Of a stretch of DNA of 64,000 bases, positions 58,875 to 64,000 are shown piece after piece. The DNA is from Polyangiaceae bacterium. Lineage in GTDB: Bacteria > Myxococcota_A > Polyangia > Polyangiales > Polyangiaceae. The notes under the pieces were generated by a model. It saw only the letters and a list, made by a program, of their open reading frames with translations. It did not search any database and was not told the origin of the DNA. Position 1 is the stretch's first letter. Every line of letters starts with the position of its first letter. The translations under genes and the position numbers were made by a program. The DNA lies in assembly GCA_947475525.1 (NCBI GenBank), contig CANJMI010000012.1, positions 62,001-126,000 of the forward strand. Direction: 5' to 3'.

Positions 58875-60518
58875 ATGAAGGCAAAAGACGACATGGTGGT
58901 GCGGCTCTTGACGGCTCTCGTGGTGGTCGGGGGCGCGACGAGCGCGGGACTCGCGGGTTGCACCGATCTCGCGGCGCCGTGTCGCGAGGGAAATTGCATC
59001 GGCTCCGATGCGTCGGTGAGCAGCGTAGCGGGCGACGTTGGAGTTGGCGGCGCGGGCGGCGCGATGAGTACGGCGAGCGGAGGCGCAGGCGGCGCCGGTG
59101 GAGCGGGTGGCGCTGTGCCCGAGTCCTGCGACCCGAGCCTTGCTGCGAATGCCGTGGCTGACGCGTGCGGCCTCTTCGTGTCGAGCTCGCTCGGGGTCGA
59201 TACGTCGCAAGGTGACGGCACGAAGAGTCGCCCGTACGCGACCATCGCGAGAGCGCTCGTCGCGCTATCGCCTGCAACGGGCAACGCCATCTATTTGTGT
59301 GGCGAGACCTTCGACGCGAGCGTCACGTTGCCTGCGGGCGTTCAGCTCTACGGCGCGCTCGACTGCAAAAACGGCTGGAGCTACAAAAGCGCGACAAAAA
59401 GCAGGATCGCGGGCACGGCGAACACGGTTGCACTCCGCATCGCCGGGGCCAACACCTCGAGCGTACGTGACCTCATCGTGGTCGCCGCCGACACGGCGAG
59501 TCCGAGCGCGAGCAGCATCGCGATGCTCGTCGAGGGCGCAACCGTCGACCTCGAGCGGGTCGAGCTCGTCGCGGGCCTCGCGGGCGCCGGGCCTAAGGGA
59601 ACCACACCGGGCGGCACGGGCTTGAACGGAACGAAGGGCGTGGCCGGCAAGTCGGGTTGCACAACTTCGTCGGCCGTTTTCCCGGACGCCGAGCCGCAGA
59701 TCACGTGCGGCGACGGGACGTCGTCCGAAGGCGGCACGGGTGGCATGGGCGCGGTCAGCACCGCGGGTAACGGGCTCGAGGGGGGCGCGACGCCCAGCGT
59801 TGGTTCCTCGAACGGAGGCACCGGGCAGCCAGCGAGCAACGCGCAGTGCACCGCGGGGACGAACGGGGCGACGGGGACGAACGGCCTGCCCGGCGACGGT
59901 GCCGGCGGTGTCGGCGTGCTCGATTCGGACAAGGGCTACATCGGCCTTGGGGGAGCCAGCGGCAAGAGTGCTGGGAAACCCGGCCAAGGTGGAGGTGGAG
60001 GCGGAGGCGCGAGCGGCAAGCAAGCGTGCCAGGTCACCACGAACGCGGGACCGGCCGGCGCGAGCGGCGGCACCGGCGGATGCGGCGGCAGCATTGGCGC
60101 CGGCGGAGCTCCCGGTGGAAGCTCGATCGCGCTCGTTAGCCTCGCGGCAACGGTCTCGCTGAAAGACAGCAAACTTACAGCAAAAAACGCGGGCGCGGGC
60201 GGCGCGGGTGGCGACGGACAGCCCGGAGGCCTCGGCCTCGGCGGCGGCTACGGGAGCCCCGGCTTTGCGAACGGCAGCTGCAACGGGGGCAAAGGCGGCG
60301 ATGGCGGTAAGGGTGGCTCCGGAGGAGGCGGAACCGGAGGACACTCGCTCGGCGTCGCGTTCACGGGGACCTCGCCGACCCTCGATCCCATCACCGTGCT
60401 CGTGACGCCAGGAAAAGCCGGAGTCGGTGGCGCGGGCGGCACGGGCGGACTCGATAACGTCGGCGGAGTCGGCGCGAGTGGCCTCACCGCGACAGCGCAA
60501 TCCTTCGATCCGAACTGA
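58875..60518 (+). CDS. Glycine-rich lipoprotein, DUF1565/beta-helix-like
   Basis: A 547-aa lipoprotein with signal ending GLAGC. Near 105-240 there is a right-handed beta-helix-like segment with a DUF1565-type start (GTKSRPYATIARALVALSPA, IYLCGETFDASVTLPAGVQL, YGALDCKNGWSY). The C-terminal 300 residues are extremely Gly-rich (for example GGGGGGASGKQAC and GGDGGKGGSGGGGTGGHS), like PE_PGRS or collagen-type low complexity, with a few cysteines (CTTSSAVFPDAEPQITC). Surface exposure and a structural or adhesive role are inferred. Spacing of 39 bases from the PEGA gene suggests co-transcription. Confidence 0.75.
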   Translation: MKAKDDMVVRLLTALVVVGGATSAGLAGCTDLAAPCREGNCIGSDASVSSVAGDVGVGGAGGAMSTASGGAGGAGGAGGAVPESCDPSLAANAVADACGLFVSSSLGVDTSQGDGTKSRPYATIARALVALSPATGNAIYLCGETFDASVTLPAGVQLYGALDCKNGWSYKSATKSRIAGTANTVALRIAGANTSSVRDLIVVAADTASPSASSIAMLVEGATVDLERVELVAGLAGAGPKGTTPGGTGLNGTKGVAGKSGCTTSSAVFPDAEPQITCGDGTSSEGGTGGMGAVSTAGNGLEGGATPSVGSSNGGTGQPASNAQCTAGTNGATGTNGLPGDGAGGVGVLDSDKGYIGLGGASGKSAGKPGQGGGGGGGASGKQACQVTTNAGPAGASGGTGGCGGSIGAGGAPGGSSIALVSLAATVSLKDSKLTAKNAGAGGAGGDGQPGGLGLGGGYGSPGFANGSCNGGKGGDGGKGGSGGGGTGGHSLGVAFTGTSPTLDPITVLVTPGKAGVGGAGGTGGLDNVGGVGASGLTATAQSFDPN

Positions 60519-60565
60519 GCGCGCCTCCGCGGAGCTCGACTCTGCATTGCCGCACCGGCTCCACG

Positions 60566-61666
60566 GTGGCAGACGCAAAGACGGTGAAGATCCGCGCGAG
60601 CCTTGCGATCGCCTCGACCAAGGGGCAGCCCGGCCGGCCGCGCGGTAAGCTCACTCAGTTGCAGAAGGTGACGCGCCTTCAGCAGCTCCTCGTGCAGTAC
60701 CCAAAAGGGATCACGATCGACGAGATTGCAGGTCATTTGCAGGTCGACCCGCGTTCCGCGAGGCGCTACGTGAAAGCGCTGCGGAGCGAACTGCGGACGG
60801 ACCTCGAACCCGTCACCGATGGGGACGGCGCCAAACGCTGGCGGATCCCGGATGTCGACGTCCCGCGTCGCGTCGCGATGCGGCGCACCCAAGCGTACGC
60901 GCTGCTGGCGGCCCGCCCGCTCTTCGCGGGCATGCGCGGCTCGACAGTGTACGAAGAGATCGCCCTCGCCTCGGAGAGCTTGCTCGGCATCGCTCGCCGA
61001 CCAGGGCGCGGACCGAACGGCGGGCTCCGCGGCGCCGACCTCGAGCAGCGATTCCGCTACGTCTCGTTCGCGCCGAAGGACTACTCCGAGCGAGGCGAAG
61101 ACCTCGACAACCTGTTCCAGGCCGTCGCCGACCTGCGCCCCATCGCGTTCCTCTACCCATCCGCGTCAGCCGCATTCGAGCGCGTGACCGTGCAGCCGTA
61201 CGCCCTCCTGCTTTACAAAGAATCGATCTACGCCCTCGGCCTCGACGTTGCGCTCCAACGCGTGCGCACCTTCGAACTCGATTTTGTCCGTGACTCGCGC
61301 CTGCTCGCAGATGAACCCTTCGAGCTTCCCCCCGACTTCTCGGTCGACGATTACGCGCAAGGGCAATTCGGATTGTGGCGTCTCGACGGCGTTCCCGTCG
61401 CGGCAGTCATCGACTTCGACCCAACCATCGCAGGCCAAATCAGCGCGCGGCGTTTTCATCCTTCGCAGCGAACCGAGGCCCTCGCGAGCGGCGGCGTGCG
61501 CGTCCACCTAGCGGTCGGCGACTCGAGCGAGCTCGCTTCGTGGGTGGTCGGATTCGGGCCGCTCGCCGTCGTCCGTGAGCCCGAGGCGCTACGCGTTCAG
61601 GTCGCAGAGACCTTTGCCGCCGCGCTCGCACGCTACCAGCCGGTCAATCCGCAAGCGAAGCCGTAG
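60566..61666 (+). CDS. WYL-domain transcriptional regulator
   Basis: A 366-aa protein from GTG 60566. An HTH domain at about 33-80 (RLQQLLVQYPKGITIDEIAG, HLQVDPRSARRYVKALRSEL) is followed by the WYL region: RPIAFLYPSASAAF, PYALLLYKESIYALGLDVAL near 205-240, and a WCX-like C-terminal part (VAAVIDFDPTIAGQISARRF, SWVVGFGPLAVV). Such regulators often respond to nucleic-acid ligands or DNA damage. Its 3' end overlaps the convergent transglycosylase by 23 bases. Targets unknown. Confidence 0.88.
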   Translation: MADAKTVKIRASLAIASTKGQPGRPRGKLTQLQKVTRLQQLLVQYPKGITIDEIAGHLQVDPRSARRYVKALRSELRTDLEPVTDGDGAKRWRIPDVDVPRRVAMRRTQAYALLAARPLFAGMRGSTVYEEIALASESLLGIARRPGRGPNGGLRGADLEQRFRYVSFAPKDYSERGEDLDNLFQAVADLRPIAFLYPSASAAFERVTVQPYALLLYKESIYALGLDVALQRVRTFELDFVRDSRLLADEPFELPPDFSVDDYAQGQFGLWRLDGVPVAAVIDFDPTIAGQISARRFHPSQRTEALASGGVRVHLAVGDSSELASWVVGFGPLAVVREPEALRVQVAETFAAALARYQPVNPQAKP

Positions 61667-62309
61667 TGACGTCCTTCACGCTGCGGTAGCGGTGGTAAAA
61701 ATGCAGGACCTTCGTCACGTAGACTTGGGTCTCTTGGTACGGCGGGATCCCTCCGTGCCGCGCCACGGCCCCTTCGCCTGCGTTGTAGGCTGCGATCGTG
61801 AGCTGGAGGTCGCCGTTGAACGTGTTGGCGAGGATCCGCAAGTAGCGCGTTCCGGCGAGGATATTGAGTCGCGGATCGAATGAGTCACGCACCTGCATGC
61901 GCAACGCGGTCTCCGGCATAAGCTGCATCAGCCCCTGCGCACCCGCCGACGAGACCGCTCGCGGATCGTAGTCGCTCTCGACCTTGATCACCGCGCGCAC
62001 GAGCTCTCGCGGCAGCTGGTAGAGCGTGGCAGCTTCGTTGATCGCGTGTTCGAACCGAGTGAAGCGCTCGAGCGATTTGTCACTCGGCGCAACGGGAGTC
62101 ACGCCGGGACGGACCTTGTTCTTGTTCGGCTGAGAGCGGACGTAGAGCGTCGAGCCCGCAACGCGCTGGTTGCTGAAATGCAACACACCTTGCGCGTCGG
62201 TGTAGACGTAGATGTCCCCTCGCGCCATCGCCGACAACCCAAGCGTCACCGCGAAGGCGCACAGCGAAGCCCACGCGAGTCGCTGTCGTCGGGTTACCGA
62301 TTCGTCCAC
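61644..62309 (-). CDS. Lytic transglycosylase (SLT) with DUF4124-like N-terminus
   Basis: A 221-aa protein. The open frame begins at 62483, but GTG 62309 (or GTG 62312) starts a clear signal (RLAWASLCAFAVTLGLSAMA). Next comes a DUF4124-like segment (DIYVYTDAQGVLHFSNQ) and then the SLT domain: LVRAVIKVESDYDPRAVSSA with the catalytic Glu, GAQGLMQLMPETA, NILAGTRYLRILANTFNGD and TIAAYNAGEGAV. It cleaves peptidoglycan in the periplasm with formation of anhydro-muramic ends. Its C-terminus overlaps the end of the WYL gene by 23 bases. The region 62310-62445 holds nothing else I can support. Confidence 0.9.
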   Translation of the reverse strand: MDESVTRRQRLAWASLCAFAVTLGLSAMARGDIYVYTDAQGVLHFSNQRVAGSTLYVRSQPNKNKVRPGVTPVAPSDKSLERFTRFEHAINEAATLYQLPRELVRAVIKVESDYDPRAVSSAGAQGLMQLMPETALRMQVRDSFDPRLNILAGTRYLRILANTFNGDLQLTIAAYNAGEGAVARHGGIPPYQETQVYVTKVLHFYHRYRSVKDVTTASLAD

Positions 62310-62445
62310 CACGGGTCCATCGTAGGTCCTCCGGCACCTCGCCGCCAACTCGCGATACGAAGTCACCGAGAAGAAGGACAACGCCGCGTCCGTGCCGCCA
62401 TCGACGCGAGGCTCGACGTTCAGCACCGCCCGAGTGAGCGCAGGG

Positions 62446-63402
62446 TCAGCGCGGCCAGAACTGCGTTGGGAGCCCGGCGCCATTCGCTAGCGCGAGGCCG
62501 TCCATCAAGAGCGCGACGGTGACGTGAACGAAAAACCCAGAGTAGATGCTGCGCGTTCGCATCGCGAGCGAACCGAGAGCAATGCCTGCAAGGAAGGCCC
62601 CGGAGGACTCAAGGTACGGCTTTCCGTAGTGAATCATCACGTAGGGCAGACACATCGCGAAGACGGCACCGCTCCCAAAGCTCCGCCGTAGCGGCGCGAG
62701 CATGAAGCCGCGAAAGAACACCTCGAGGGCGAAAAACTGCGCCACATACATCGCCTCCCAGACCAGCAAGTCGAACCACGAGCGCGAGCAGGCTTTGTAA
62801 AACGGGTAGTACGACGCAAAGTCGGGGGAACGCGCCGCGAGCGCGACGCACGGCAAGACGACGGCCAAACACACGCCGTAAATCCACGCGTGCGATAGAA
62901 GGCCGCGGGTGCGCAAGCCCATGTCGAGGAGGCTGTCCTTTGGGAAGAGCACCTTCCACGCGAGCATCGGCACCAGCGTGTAGCCGACGACGCGGCAGCC
63001 CGCCCACCACGCGTAGCCGTAAAGTTCACCGTAAAAACGGGTGTCGACCCACGTTGGCAGGTGCGCGCGGCGTCTCGCCTGCTCGAGCTCCGCTAGGTAC
63101 GGTCTAAAGTACGTGCCAAAAAAACGACTCCCGCCGTAGTACTCCTGCGCGGTCAGCACGACGGCCACGATCGCGAACATCGCCCAGGGTCGAGCGTCGA
63201 ACGTGCCCGCCACGCGCTGCTCGATGCGATGGTCGGTCGCCTCCGAATCGAGCTCGGCCCACGTCTTGCGAAAGAACACCCACAGGAGCGGGGCTATCGC
63301 AGCGTAGGCAAGGACCGGCAGGGCCATCTTCACGAACGCGCCCAGGACGCCGCCGATCCACGGCAGCTCATAATTCGACGGAGCAAGCACGAGCGGAAGC
63401 AT
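62446..63402 (-). CDS. CPBP-type intramembrane protease-like protein
   Basis: A 318-aa membrane protein with about eight hydrophobic segments. The CPBP/Abi signature region reads ALEVFFRGFMLAPLRR; the usual pair of glutamates (EEXXFRG) has its first Glu replaced by Leu. The later motifs are FAMCLPYVMIHYGKP, with a possible His ligand, and AGIALGSLAMRTRSIYSGFF and VHVTVALLMD, with a second His. It may be an active protease with one Glu or an inactive member. It overlaps the gltX stop by one base (TGATG), so it is coupled to gltX. Confidence 0.82.
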   Translation of the reverse strand: MLPLVLAPSNYELPWIGGVLGAFVKMALPVLAYAAIAPLLWVFFRKTWAELDSEATDHRIEQRVAGTFDARPWAMFAIVAVVLTAQEYYGGSRFFGTYFRPYLAELEQARRRAHLPTWVDTRFYGELYGYAWWAGCRVVGYTLVPMLAWKVLFPKDSLLDMGLRTRGLLSHAWIYGVCLAVVLPCVALAARSPDFASYYPFYKACSRSWFDLLVWEAMYVAQFFALEVFFRGFMLAPLRRSFGSGAVFAMCLPYVMIHYGKPYLESSGAFLAGIALGSLAMRTRSIYSGFFVHVTVALLMDGLALANGAGLPTQFWPR

Positions 63403-64000
63403 CAGCGAAGGCGAATCGCCGCCTCAAGTCGACCGAGCGTCACCTCGCGCCCGAGCAGCTCCATCACATCGAAGAGCCCCGGCGAAAACGTACGGCCCGT
63501 CAGCGCGACCCTTGCTGGCTGGGCTACGTCACCGAGTCCATACCCGTTCGCTTCAGACCAGGCTTTCACGGCCGGCTCGAGTTCAGCGGCGACGAAGTTC
63601 GGTGCCGCCGCGAGAAACTCAAGAAGCGGAGCGAGGGTTTTCGCCTTGTCGCCGAGGAGGAACTTCTCTTTCGACTTTTCGTCGTAGTTGGGTGCATCGG
63701 AGAACAGCCAGTCAACGCTCTCGGCGGCCTCGGCGAAGGTCTTGGCGCGCGGGCGAATGGTCGGGAGCACGGCGTGGAGCTTCCGTTCGTCCACCGTTCC
63801 GTAGCGCGCGAGCGCCGACCGAAGAGCCACGACGTACGCTTCATCGTCGATCAGGGCGGGTGATTTCATGTGCTCGAAGGCGATGGCAGAAAGCTTCAGC
63901 GCGTCGAACTTTCCGTCGGCGCGGCTCGTGCGCGACCAATCGAATTTCTCGATGAGGTCGGGCATTGCGAAGACCTCCTGATCACCGAATGACCAACCAA
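63402..64000 (-). CDS. gltX: Glutamyl-tRNA synthetase, C-terminal part (5' end outside window)
   Basis: The frame is open through base 64000, so the N-terminal catalytic part (HIGH and KMSKS) is outside. The visible about 199 residues start GWSFGDQEVFAMPDLIEKFD, the typical GluRS segment after KMSKS, and continue into the anticodon-binding domain (FDALKLSAIAFEHM, LLEFLAAAPNFVAAELEP, ALTGRTFSPGLFDVMELLG). An ATG at 63965 is internal, not the start. It loads glutamate (or is a nondiscriminating form) on tRNA. It is coupled to the CPBP gene by a one-base overlap. Confidence 0.92.
   Translation of the reverse strand, partial: GWSFGDQEVFAMPDLIEKFDWSRTSRADGKFDALKLSAIAFEHMKSPALIDDEAYVVALRSALARYGTVDERKLHAVLPTIRPRAKTFAEAAESVDWLFSDAPNYDEKSKEKFLLGDKAKTLAPLLEFLAAAPNFVAAELEPAVKAWSEANGYGLGDVAQPARVALTGRTFSPGLFDVMELLGREVTLGRLEAAIRLR

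Noticed and set aside
63402-63965. A complete 187-aa gene starting at 63965
   Set aside because: The frame continues to the window edge and the upstream residues (GWSFGDQEVF) match GluRS, so it is the 3' part of gltX.

Overview
The window is high-GC, gene-dense bacterial DNA that looks like a myxobacterium (Myxococcota, probably a Polyangia-type lineage). The markers are: a cluster resembling the Glt/Nfs trans-envelope machinery (FHA/TonB-like AgmX/PglI-type protein, large TPR proteins, paired outer-membrane barrels); a probable MYXO-CTERM tail with a MopE-like metal-binding motif; a DUF1592/DUF1552 pair; a Ser/Thr kinase with a C-terminal sensor half; and many lipoproteins and glycine-rich secreted proteins. 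I saw no tRNA, rRNA, insertion sequence, phage gene or CRISPR array. All names rest on motif recognition; no database search was run.

Layout. 1-11548 (minus): a seven-gene run of envelope proteins, read from 11548 down to 1: three long TPR proteins (GltC-, GltD- and GltE-like), a small exported protein, an FHA-TM-TonB-like protein (GltG/PglI-like), a TPR lipoprotein and a TPR protein cut by the window edge. 11826-16178 (plus): a Cys-rich lipoprotein, a YraN-family protein, a carboxypeptidase-regulatory-like membrane protein and ftsY. 16344-18202 (plus): two outer-membrane barrels that resemble GltA/GltB. 18203-19319: a 29-bp tandem repeat array and a HEAT-repeat gene. 19438-26614 (plus): a putative porin overlapping a 13-heme c-type cytochrome, followed by a small protein and two lipoproteins, one a zinc-less M16-like protein. 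26653-30767: a DUF1285-like protein, a methyltransferase, a TPR-like protein and a Ser/Thr kinase translationally coupled to pyruvate kinase (30764-32191).

32250-39449: lysA, a helicase-associated-domain protein without motor motifs, an HD phosphohydrolase, a small exported protein and a MYXO-CTERM/MopE-like protein. 39507-42791: pdhA-pdhB-pdhC (E1 alpha, E1 beta, E2; no E3 here). 42794-47678: a SUMF1-fold protein without the catalytic cysteines, a metallophosphoesterase, a 71-aa protein, an FHA-CpaF-like pseudo-ATPase and peptide deformylase. 47712-52191 (minus): fabD-fabG-acpP-fabF-ribD. 52379-53608: a class C beta-lactamase-like serine hydrolase that ends inside a 33-bp repeat. 53858-56949: the DUF1592/DUF1552 pair. 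57056-60518: a TM protein, a PEGA protein and a glycine-rich lipoprotein. 60566-64000: a WYL regulator, a lytic transglycosylase, a CPBP-type membrane protein and the 3' part of gltX.

Working together: the left third appears devoted to the cell envelope (a trans-envelope TPR/FHA machine, with ftsY for membrane insertion, followed by a porin-cytochrome unit that could carry electrons across the outer membrane). The right two thirds mix core metabolism (pyruvate kinase to pyruvate dehydrogenase to fatty-acid synthesis, lysine and riboflavin synthesis) with surface lipoproteins and FHA/kinase signalling. The most interesting candidates are the porin-13-heme pair, the FHA-fused CpaF relative with a destroyed P-loop, and the Glt/Nfs-like cluster split around ftsY.
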